DNA of 64,000 bases from Aeriscardovia sp. (lineage in GTDB: Bacteria; Actinomycetota; Actinomycetes; Actinomycetales; Bifidobacteriaceae): assembly GCA_017405305.1 (NCBI GenBank), contig JAFRAT010000009.1, forward strand, positions 1 to 64,000. Reading direction: 5' to 3'. A model generated the notes under the pieces. It ran no database searches. It was not told where the DNA came from and saw only the letters and a list, made by a program, of their open reading frames with translations. This document shows positions 8,255 through 14,987 of this stretch, one piece after another. Position numbers and translations under genes: made by a program. The number at the start of each line of letters is the position of its first letter. The first letter of the stretch is position 1.

Positions 8255-9514
8255 ATGGCGAGGGCAGCGTTGAAGGCGGCACCAGCGGAAGAACCGGAAA
8301 CAGAGTCCGGGTTGACCGAAGGCGGCGATGCCTCGAAGTTCCACGATCACTTGTCAATTCGTCACAAGTCCCGCCAGAAGCCGCCGCGTCACTTGGCCGA
8401 TATGACGCGCGAGGAGCGCGAGCAGACGGTGGTAGATCTTGGCCTTCCTAAGTTCCGCGCGCATCAGCTAGAAAACCATTACTTCGCGCATTTTTCCGTC
8501 GACCCAAAGGATCTGACAGACATTCCGGCCGTCCAACGCCAGAGCCTGGCCAACCGTTTCTTCCCCAAGCTCATCACGCCGCTGCTGACACGGACCGCCG
8601 ACAACGGAATGACCATTAAGACGCTATGGAAGCTGTTCGATGGCGCACGCATCGAAAGCGTGCTGATGCGCTATCCGATGAGAACGACGTTGTGCATTTC
8701 CAGCCAGGTCGGCTGCGGTATGGGATGCCCGTTCTGCGCGACCGGCATGCTGGGCCTGACACGCAATCTCTCCGCCGCTGAAATCGTCGAGCAAGTCAGG
8801 GAAGCGGCGAAACTGGTGCGCGACGGCGGCATCGCCGGCGGTCCGGCGCGCTTGAGCAACATTGTCTTCATGGGCATGGGGGAGCCGATGGCGAACTACC
8901 GTTCCGTTGTCTCGGCGATTCGCGAAATCAGCGCTTTGCCGCCGCTGGGCTTCGGCATCTCCGCCCGGAACATCACCGTGTCCACGGTCGGCGTCGTCAC
9001 CGGCATTAAAAAACTAGCAAAGGAAAACATCCCTGTCCGTCTGGCCGTGTCGCTGCACGCGCCGAACGACACGCTGCGCGACGAGCTCGTCCCGATGAAC
9101 AAACGCTTCGACCTGGAAACCGTCATGGACGCGGCCCACGACTACTTCCTGGCATCCAAGCGGCGGGTGAGCATCGAGTATGCTCTGATGCGCGGCATCA
9201 ACGACCAAGCCGTCCATGCGCGGCAACTAGCCAGGCGTATCAACGGCTACGGCGACGACTGGGCGCACGTCAACCCCATCCCGCTGAACCCAGTGGAGGG
9301 GTCGAAGTGGACCGCGTCCAAACCTGAGGACGAGGCGCAGTTCATCCGTATCCTGCGCTCCGCCGGCGTGACGGCTACGCTGAGGGACACGCGTGGCAAC
9401 GACATCGACGGTGCCTGCGGCCAGCTGGCGGCTCGGTACTTCGCCGAACACCCTGAGGACGAGGCGCAGTTCGGTGCCTTTGACTCTATAAAGAAGGCAC
9501 CGGAAACCTGTTGA
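8255..9514 (+). CDS. rlmN: dual-specificity 23S rRNA/tRNA methyltransferase RlmN
   Basis: Radical-SAM enzyme that methylates C2 of an adenine in 23S rRNA and tRNA. The 419-aa protein has the [4Fe-4S] cysteines C154/C158/C161 (CGMGCPFC) preceded by CISSQVG with Cys147, and Cys388 in GACGQLA, matching the methyl-carrying cysteine of the family. The first 45 residues are a variable extension. A GGAGGAATCGGAG stretch precedes the start. It is 77 bases after cdsA and 13 bases before lgt. Confidence 0.95.
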   Translation: MARAALKAAPAEEPETESGLTEGGDASKFHDHLSIRHKSRQKPPRHLADMTREEREQTVVDLGLPKFRAHQLENHYFAHFSVDPKDLTDIPAVQRQSLANRFFPKLITPLLTRTADNGMTIKTLWKLFDGARIESVLMRYPMRTTLCISSQVGCGMGCPFCATGMLGLTRNLSAAEIVEQVREAAKLVRDGGIAGGPARLSNIVFMGMGEPMANYRSVVSAIREISALPPLGFGISARNITVSTVGVVTGIKKLAKENIPVRLAVSLHAPNDTLRDELVPMNKRFDLETVMDAAHDYFLASKRRVSIEYALMRGINDQAVHARQLARRINGYGDDWAHVNPIPLNPVEGSKWTASKPEDEAQFIRILRSAGVTATLRDTRGNDIDGACGQLAARYFAEHPEDEAQFGAFDSIKKAPETC

Positions 9515-9527
9515 AGCAAGGAAGAGC

Positions 9528-10535
9528 ATGCCTTTCACCCCATCAGCGGCACTGACAACTCTGGCATACATCCCGTCGCCGACGGTGTCCTATTTCAAGA
9601 TCGGCCCGTTCACCATCCGTTTCTACGCGCTGACCATGATGTGCTCCATCTGGTTCGCTGTTTGGATTCTGACGCACCGATGGCGCAAACTCGGCGGCAC
9701 CTTCGAGCAAGTCACCGATATCGCCGTGGCCGCAGTGCCCCTTGGTCTTATCGGCGCGCGCATCTACAACTGCCTGACGGTTCCTTTCGACTACTTCGGG
9801 CCGACAGGGAGCCTCATCAACATATTGAAGATTTGGCGTGGCGGTATGGCGATTTTCGGCGCTCTTCTCGGCGGTTTCCTCGGTGCCGCCATCATGTGCC
9901 ACCACCGGAAGATCCCCGTCCTGCTACTGGGCGACGCCGCCGCCCCCGGCCTGCTAATCGCGCAATCCTTCGGCAGGCTGGGCAACTGGATCAACCAGGA
10001 ACTGTACGGGTTGCCGACCACCTGGCCCTGGGGTTTGAAGCTCAATTCGGCGAACGCCATCGGCAAGTACGAAACCTGTTACGAGAACAGTCCGTGCCCT
10101 GACCCGCAGACGACCCTGTTCCAACCGACGTTCCTGTATTCCATCATCTGGTGCCTGCTCGGAGCGGCGCTCATCGTCCATTTCGGTAACAAATACGCCA
10201 ACAGGCTCAAAGGCGGGCAGATCTTCGCCGCCTATCTCATCTGGTACGGCGTCGGACGGGCGGCCATCGAGCAGATTCGCATCAACTCGTCGGCCTATTT
10301 CCTCGGCGTGCGCATCAACACTTGGATCGCCGGCGTAACAGTACTCGTCGGCATTGTTCTATATGCAGTGCTGCAGCGCTCGGGGCTGTCACGGGCGTCG
10401 TTGCAGCGGAAGCTGGCGCTGGTCACCCAACGTGACCGGCAACAGTGCCTGAAAGAGAAAAAGAACGACGAGGAGCGCCGTGTCCGGCGGCAGGTGAAAA
10501 AACAAGAGAAGAAACAGGGGAGAGCGGGACAGTGA
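9528..10535 (+). CDS. lgt: prolipoprotein diacylglyceryl transferase
   Basis: Transfers diacylglycerol from phosphatidylglycerol to the lipobox cysteine of prolipoproteins, such as the one at 0.7-2.3 kb. The 335-aa membrane protein has about seven hydrophobic segments and the Lgt signature GRLGNWINQE (149-158). The last 45 residues are highly charged (Lys/Arg/Glu/Gln) and probably cytoplasmic. AGGAAG precedes ATG 9528. It closes the pyrH-frr-cdsA-rlmN-lgt run. Confidence 0.94.
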   Translation: MPFTPSAALTTLAYIPSPTVSYFKIGPFTIRFYALTMMCSIWFAVWILTHRWRKLGGTFEQVTDIAVAAVPLGLIGARIYNCLTVPFDYFGPTGSLINILKIWRGGMAIFGALLGGFLGAAIMCHHRKIPVLLLGDAAAPGLLIAQSFGRLGNWINQELYGLPTTWPWGLKLNSANAIGKYETCYENSPCPDPQTTLFQPTFLYSIIWCLLGAALIVHFGNKYANRLKGGQIFAAYLIWYGVGRAAIEQIRINSSAYFLGVRINTWIAGVTVLVGIVLYAVLQRSGLSRASLQRKLALVTQRDRQQCLKEKKNDEERRVRRQVKKQEKKQGRAGQ

Positions 10536-10654
10536 TGCGTCCCAAGCCATTCCCAAATTCGGCAGCAGGAATGTCCGCTCCTGCCTCCCGTGCGCCAATA
10601 TCCTTGCAGAGTGCGTTCCCGGTCCATCCGCAGGTGCTTCCGAATCGAAAACTG

Positions 10655-10685
10655 CACTGGCGGTCTTCTTCGAAGCCCGCCAGTG
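10655..10685 (+). terminator. possible terminator downstream of lgt
   Basis: CACTGGCGG (10655-10663) pairs with CCGCCAGTG (10677-10685), a perfect 9-bp stem with a 13-base loop, followed by ATTTATGCGTTTT. The T tract is interrupted and it lies 120 bases after lgt. Apart from this I see nothing gene-like in 10536-10789. Confidence 0.5.
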
Positions 10686-10789
10686 ATTTATGCGTTTTGG
10701 TCTGTACCCACGAGGCCGGATTCCTTTCGCGAGATGATGCGACACCTACGGGTTGACTTGTGTGTCAAAGACCAGCGTCGACATCGGCT

Positions 10790-11207
10790 TTAGTATCGGC
10801 ATACGTCGCCGCCAAAGACATCCGCCAGGCGGCAGCGACCGACGGAAACGTCACATGGGTCGCGGACAACAGCGCGCATCCCATTGATCCGGCGGTTATT
10901 GATGTAATAGCGATCCTTGTCGTATGCCGGGAGCGAGGCTTTGAACAGAATCCGGACCACCGGCCCCGGACAGGCTGTATTCGGTAGAGGTATCCATTCG
11001 GGCGATGATGTCCTCGGCCATATCCGACAGCACGCCGTTCTCGACACAGCTGTCGATATCGATGGCGTAGATGTCCCCAAAGATGCCGATGCCGATGCCG
11101 ATGCCGTCATATCCGGCCCTGTACCTGACGGCTATGGCGTAATCTGTGAAGGTGGCCTTATTCGCAGAATCCGCACGATTGTCAGATTCAAGTAAGGGGT
11201 ATAGCAT
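10790..11207 (-). pseudogene. frameshifted fragment of a phage/plasmid-type primase-polymerase
   Basis: On the minus strand, 11207-10980 encodes an archaeo-eukaryotic primase-like block: GIFGDIYAIDIDSC, then DMAEDIIARMDTSTEYSLSG. The continuation VRILFKASLPAYDKDRYYIN lies in the next frame. Removing one G in the GGTGGTCC stretch near 10970 joins the two frames. The pattern matches the N-terminal domain of P4-family phage primases (IDxDxC, then a TEYSPSG-like and RILF block), from family knowledge. The C-terminal part, the helicase domain and a start are missing, so it is a dead relic of a prophage or plasmid. Confidence 0.75.
11082..11105. repeat. hexanucleotide tandem repeat inside the primase relic
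   Basis: GATGCC repeated four times (plus strand). On the coding minus strand it makes a run of Gly-Ile pairs (GIGIGIGIFG) where intact primases have one or two, so it probably expanded by slippage after loss of function. Confidence 0.8.
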
Positions 11208-11590
11208 GAATTTTGTTCAATGGTGTAATGATGACAATGGATTTTTAACTGCTATTTTGTCTCTCATTGGCCTGATCTTCAGTGCTGCTGCTATAGTGGT
11301 GTCTATTCGCACGGCAAGATTGCCATACAAAAAGCGAATTATACTGGGCTATTTCCTACAATCTGGTGCCATCATAGTGCCGGGTGTCGGTGTCAAACCA
11401 TCCATACTGGAAATGTCCGTATTTGCAACAAAAGAACAGTCGCTCTCACGTTCATACCGATGAACTAATAGAGTATTTTTCTCGTGAGAACCGCAATATA
11501 AAGCTCTTTGTGTATGCGGCAGATACCGAGGGAAAAGAGTACGTGAAAAAGTTTGGTACAGTTGGTAAGTTGCTTGATATCCTATCATGA
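11206..11590 (+). pseudogene. broken gene for a small N-terminally anchored membrane protein
   Basis: ATG 11206, with AAGGGGT upstream, opens a frame starting MNFVQWCNDDNGFL, followed by a hydrophobic segment (about residues 14-35) and RTARLPYKKRI, ending prematurely at 11463. The missing C-terminal part is found in the next frame: ELIEYFSRENRNIKLFVYAA, then EYVKKFGTVGKLLDILS, ending at 11590. The joint near 11400-11465 appears to have lost sequence. The whole stretch is AT-rich against its neighbours, which suggests transfer. I know proteins of this layout only as uncharacterised. Confidence 0.65.
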
Positions 11591-11737
11591 TCAAAATATA
11601 GTACTCAACTATGCGAAAACGCACTTTGTATCAATCATTCGCCCCAATACTCGAAAAGACCACACCTCGGGAGTAATCTCCTTAGATGCGGTCTTTCTGG
11701 TTTACCCGCTTGAAGACGTTTCAGATAATAGTTTTAA

Positions 11738-12064
11738 TTATCCCTTATCCGCACCACCTTTGCGGACAGGTCTGTTTTTGCGTTTCTTAGCATCTTTGTT
11801 CTGGCTAGCTATGCCAAGTTCTCCCGTGTCGCTCTCCTGGCACGATCGTGAAAGCCCTTCCGGTACCGCGGTATAGGTATATGCAGGAGCCGCGGAACGC
11901 CATCGAGCTAGGAGAGAGAGAAGGACTCCGCAGCGGAGGATTTTCCAATGAGTCATGGTGATGTTGTCGGCGACTTTCTTCGCGGACGTGGATCCTGCCC
12001 ACACCTGCAGTCCATCACGAACGACTGTCTGGTTCTCGTCGAGCAGGTTCCTTAAACTGGGCGC
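11738..12064 (-). other. coding-like minus-strand stretch of unknown identity
   Basis: The minus strand is open from within the start of rpe to 11738 and reads like protein in its first part (RNLLDENQTVVRDGLQVWAG, ADNITMTHWKIL), then becomes Arg/Ser/Lys-rich. There is no start codon with a ribosome-binding site and no recognisable family, so it may be another relic fragment. The rest of 11591-11737 shows only a weak AAAGACC/GGTCTTT inverted repeat. Confidence 0.3.
12053..12064 (+). promoter_or_regulatory. candidate -10 box for a leaderless rpe transcript
   Basis: TAAACT at 12053-12058 ends 6 bases before ATG 12065, and no Shine-Dalgarno sequence is present. This spacing places transcription start at the A of ATG, a common actinobacterial arrangement. 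The -35 region is not convincing. Confidence 0.4.
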
Positions 12065-12730
12065 ATGAACATCAAGATAGCGCCGAGTATTCTGTCTGCT
12101 GATTTTTGCAATCTCGAACAGGAACTATCGGAAATCGCGCACGCCGATGCCGTGCACATTGATGTCATGGACTACCACTTCGTGCCGAACCTCACCATCG
12201 GCGAGCCGGTAGTGAAACGAATCTGCGAAATCGCCACGAAACCAACCGATGTCCATCTGATGATTGAGGATCCCGACCGGTGGGCACCGCATTACGCTGA
12301 CCTGGGCGCGACGTCCGTCACGTTTCACCTGGGCGCGACAGCAGCCCCCGTGCGCTTGGCCAGGAAGCTTCGTTCCCTGGGAACGAAAGCTTGCTTCGCC
12401 GTCCGCCCAGCAGAGCCGGTCGAACCTATTTTCGACATCCTCGACGAATTCGACATGATTCTGGTGATGACTGTCGAACCCGGTTTCGGCGGGCAAAAGT
12501 TCCTGTCAAACCAGGTCGGGAAAATCCGCAGACTCCGCGATGAGATCACGCGCCGCGACCTGCCGACGCGCATCGAGGTCGACGGCGGCGTCAACCCTAC
12601 GACAGCCGCTGACGCCGCCGCGGCGGGCGCCGACGTCTTGGTCGCAGGGTCCGCTGTTTTCGACGCTGCCGACCGCAACGCCGCCATCGATGACATTCGC
12701 GCCGCCGCTGAAAGAGCCTACCAGCAATAG
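12065..12730 (+). CDS. rpe: ribulose-phosphate 3-epimerase
   Basis: Interconverts ribulose 5-phosphate and xylulose 5-phosphate, feeding the transketolase/phosphoketolase shunt (tkt-tal are at 37-40 kb). The 221-aa TIM-barrel protein shows APSILSADF, HIDVMDYHFVPN (metal ligands), VHLMI, MTVEPGFGGQKF and EVDGGV in order, so it is intact. The start lacks a ribosome-binding site and may be leaderless. It follows the relic-filled stretch. Confidence 0.96.
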   Translation: MNIKIAPSILSADFCNLEQELSEIAHADAVHIDVMDYHFVPNLTIGEPVVKRICEIATKPTDVHLMIEDPDRWAPHYADLGATSVTFHLGATAAPVRLARKLRSLGTKACFAVRPAEPVEPIFDILDEFDMILVMTVEPGFGGQKFLSNQVGKIRRLRDEITRRDLPTRIEVDGGVNPTTAADAAAAGADVLVAGSAVFDAADRNAAIDDIRAAAERAYQQ

Positions 12731-12797
12731 CGTATTCCTGAATTCAGGTGAATAGGCTAAGCTAAAGGGGGAGCTTTCAGGAAGGATAGGTGCGGCA

Positions 12798-13415
12798 GTG
12801 TCGACCGGTGCGCGCGATAGTGTTCATTTCGGACCTCCTGCACGACGTATCATCTGGACTGTACCCAACGTCATCAGTTTCCTGCGGATCGTCTCGATTC
12901 CGTTCATCACCTGGCTGATCGCCACACGTCGGCCTGTCGCCGCGCTTATCGTACTCGCGGTATCCGGCGCATCCGACGGGCTAGACGGCTACATCGCCCG
13001 CCGATTCGATCAAGTTTCCGTCCTGGGGCAGATTCTCGACCCCATCGCGGACCGTCTACTCATCATCTGCTCCGCGTTGGCGTTGGCCATAGCACGCATC
13101 GTACCCTGGTGGCTGATGATCATCATCTGCTGCCGTGACCTCGTCATGGGCATCGAGATCCTAGTACTCGCCCAGCATGATTATGGTCCGTTACCGGTGC
13201 ATTTCGTCGGCAAAGTAGGGACTTTCATGCTGATGCTGGCCATTCCCACGCTAATCGCGTCCCATGTCGCCGGGTGCTACACGCACACAATCCGCGTCGA
13301 TTTCCTTGTCCATTCCTTTGGACTGGCCTGCTGCTGGTGGGGAGTGGGACTGTACTGGCTGGCAGGAATCATCTACTTGGCGCAAGGCCATCTGCTATTG
13401 AAAAAAAGACCATGA
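12798..13415 (+). CDS. pgsA: CDP-alcohol phosphatidyltransferase (PgsA-like)
   Basis: Membrane enzyme that uses CDP-diacylglycerol to make an anionic phospholipid, most likely phosphatidylglycerol phosphate. The 205-aa protein has the full CDP-alcohol motif D60-x2-D63-G64-x2-A67-R68-x8-G77-x3-D81-x3-D85 and about five hydrophobic segments. The start is GTG 12798 with GAAGGATAGG upstream. Actinobacteria often carry several members of this family, so cardiolipin synthase or phosphatidylinositol phosphate synthase cannot be ruled out; the exact product is inferred. Confidence 0.85.
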   Translation: MSTGARDSVHFGPPARRIIWTVPNVISFLRIVSIPFITWLIATRRPVAALIVLAVSGASDGLDGYIARRFDQVSVLGQILDPIADRLLIICSALALAIARIVPWWLMIIICCRDLVMGIEILVLAQHDYGPLPVHFVGKVGTFMLMLAIPTLIASHVAGCYTHTIRVDFLVHSFGLACCWWGVGLYWLAGIIYLAQGHLLLKKRP

Positions 13416-13467
13416 CCACCAGCCAAAAGCCATGGTTTTCCAATCCAGGTTTCTCACTCCTCGCTTG

Positions 13468-13479
13468 TAGAATGAAAGC
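13468..13479 (+). promoter_or_regulatory. candidate -10 box for a leaderless garA transcript
   Basis: TAGAAT (13468-13473, 5 of 6 consensus bases) is followed by exactly 6 bases and ATG 13480. There is no Shine-Dalgarno sequence, which supports a leaderless mRNA. Confidence 0.5.
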
Positions 13480-13905
13480 ATGACAGATTCAGAGCAGACA
13501 GCAGGCGAGACGACAAGCATCGGCATCCCAGCTATTCAAGTCCCCGTGACAACCAGCAGCATGGATAGGCCTTTGAGTCAACAGGACCTCCTGACCATCG
13601 AAAAACTGGAACCGGGTTCCGCTTTACTTGTCACCACCCGCGGTTCGTCCGCCGGTGCACGGTATCTGCTAGACGAAGACGTTGTCACCGTCGGCCGCGA
13701 TCCGGAGTCCGACATCCTGCTCGATAACACGACCGTGTCCCGCCGTCACGCCATCTTCAGACGCCACGATGGCCGGTACACAGTGGAAGACGTCGGATCG
13801 CTCAACGGCACCTACGTGAACATGGAACGAGTCGATTCTGCCGAACTGCACAACGGCGATTCCATTATTATCGGCAAGTTCCGCATGCTGTATTTCGCGC
13901 GCTAA
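13480..13905 (+). CDS. garA: FHA-domain protein, GarA/OdhI-like
   Basis: A 141-aa protein with a disordered N-terminus and one forkhead-associated domain (about residues 65-141): TVGRDPESDILL, SRRHAIF and SLNGTYVN carry the phosphothreonine-binding residues. The N-terminal ETTS (10-13) matches the phosphorylation site by which GarA/OdhI proteins are switched by Ser/Thr kinases such as PknB/PknG; phosphorylation makes the FHA domain bind its own tail and release 2-oxoglutarate-metabolising enzymes. The targets here are unknown; bifidobacteria generally have an incomplete TCA cycle, so the classical partner may be absent. ftsR follows 9 bases later. Confidence 0.9.
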   Translation: MTDSEQTAGETTSIGIPAIQVPVTTSSMDRPLSQQDLLTIEKLEPGSALLVTTRGSSAGARYLLDEDVVTVGRDPESDILLDNTTVSRRHAIFRRHDGRYTVEDVGSLNGTYVNMERVDSAELHNGDSIIIGKFRMLYFAR

Positions 13906-13914
13906 ACAGGACGC

Positions 13915-14463
13915 ATGGCGATGACGTCGAAAATAATGAACAGACAGGCCCTGCAAGGAGAGCTGTTCTCCGATTCCGGGAACGCCGTCGCCGATTCCAA
14001 CGGAATCCGCGCATACCGAGCCATAACGATTTCCAACGCCCTGGGCGTTCCGCTCCATCAACTAGAGAAATGGGACAGACAACGCATCGTCGTGCCGTCC
14101 TTGCGTTTGCCGCAGTCGACGCGTCGACTGTATTCGATGAAAGACGCGCTGCTGGTCGCGACTGTCCAGAAACTGCTCGACAAAGGATCCAGCTGGCAGG
14201 ACGTCGCAGTCATCGTCAGCGCCATGAACGCTTATCCGCTGAGCGTTCTGAAAAACGTCGTCGTACATAGGATTTCCTTGGATGACTTGTATCGGCGGTG
14301 CCAGGAAAAGCTCGCGCAGGGAGACAGCGCGACAGCGCGAGAACAGCCGGTGCCTGCCGCTACGAACGAACGCGTTATCGACGAGTTTACCGTCCGTCGT
14401 CTGCAAAAAGAACTCGAGATCAGGATGGTGGAGCGTGCCCATGCGCCAGATAACCAGTTATAG
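13915..14463 (+). CDS. ftsR: MerR-family regulator, FtsR-like
   Basis: The 182-aa protein has an N-terminal MerR-type winged helix (about residues 33-80): ISNALGVPLHQLEKWDRQ followed by RRLYSMKDALLVATVQKLL. The position right after the GarA-like gene matches the actinobacterial FHA-MerR pair in which FtsR activates ftsZ in Corynebacterium. Regulation of cell division is therefore inferred from context. No effector-binding cysteines are present. The start 13915 (ATG) is 9 bases after the garA stop; ATG at 13921 is an alternative. Confidence 0.82.
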   Translation: MAMTSKIMNRQALQGELFSDSGNAVADSNGIRAYRAITISNALGVPLHQLEKWDRQRIVVPSLRLPQSTRRLYSMKDALLVATVQKLLDKGSSWQDVAVIVSAMNAYPLSVLKNVVVHRISLDDLYRRCQEKLAQGDSATAREQPVPAATNERVIDEFTVRRLQKELEIRMVERAHAPDNQL

Positions 14464-14480
14464 GGAAGGGCGGCTTGAAA

Positions 14481-14514
14481 GATAATGCACTTTTCTGACA
14501 TAACGTGCATTATC
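14481..14514. terminator. bidirectional terminator between convergent ftsR and rbpA
   Basis: GATAATGCAC (14481-14490) pairs with GTGCATTATC (14505-14514), a perfect 10-bp stem with a 14-base loop, 18 bases after ftsR and 6 bases after the end of rbpA. The stem is A/T-rich at its base and has no long T run. Confidence 0.65.
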
Positions 14515-14520
14515 GGTAAA

Positions 14521-14874
14521 TTACTCGTAGTCCGGGAACCAGCCCTCGGCGTGCATCTTCAAACGCTTCGCTAGCAGTTCCTCCAGCTCTTTCTCTGTAC
14601 GGCGCTCCGTGAGCATATCCCAATGTGTGCGCTGCGGTTTGCCTGGTTCCAGTACGTCAGCAACTTCATCGTTGCTTTCCTCTAGGCTGGCCAATTTTCC
14701 GCAGCGGCATTGCCAGCCCTTCGGAACTTCAGCATCCTCGGAGAACGGAACGATGGTTCGGTGTCCGTCCGAGCATATGTAAGTTACCTCCTTACGGGCC
14801 GCAAAATCGACGTTTTCGTCGGATTCCAGCGACTTTGCGCCGATGCTCATGCCGCGCAGACTACGTTCTGCCAT
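14521..14874 (-). CDS. rbpA: RNA polymerase-binding protein RbpA
   Basis: Actinobacterial transcription factor that binds the group 1 sigma factor and RNA polymerase and stabilises the open complex. The 117-aa product begins MAERSLRGMSIGAKSLESD and has the zinc-ribbon-like core (CSDGHRT ... WQCRCGK) and the C-terminal sigma-interacting part (RTHWDMLTERRTEKELEELL). AAAAGGGG lies 7 bases before ATG 14874. The 113-base gap to helY contains TTGTTGACG and TACTAC, a possible promoter region. Confidence 0.95.
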   Translation of the reverse strand: MAERSLRGMSIGAKSLESDENVDFAARKEVTYICSDGHRTIVPFSEDAEVPKGWQCRCGKLASLEESNDEVADVLEPGKPQRTHWDMLTERRTEKELEELLAKRLKMHAEGWFPDYE

Positions 14875-14987
14875 GAATCAACCCCTTTTACGTAGTACGA
14901 GTCCTCCCTCGTCAACAAAAAACAAGCCGTTTTATTCCAAGTCGTCCGTTTCCTCCTTTCCTTGACAGCATGCGTCAGTTCTGGGCA

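Noticed and set aside
11082..11105. Four GATGCC repeats considered as a CRISPR or regulatory array
   Set aside because: Six-base tandem units without spacers inside a broken gene; simple slippage explains them.
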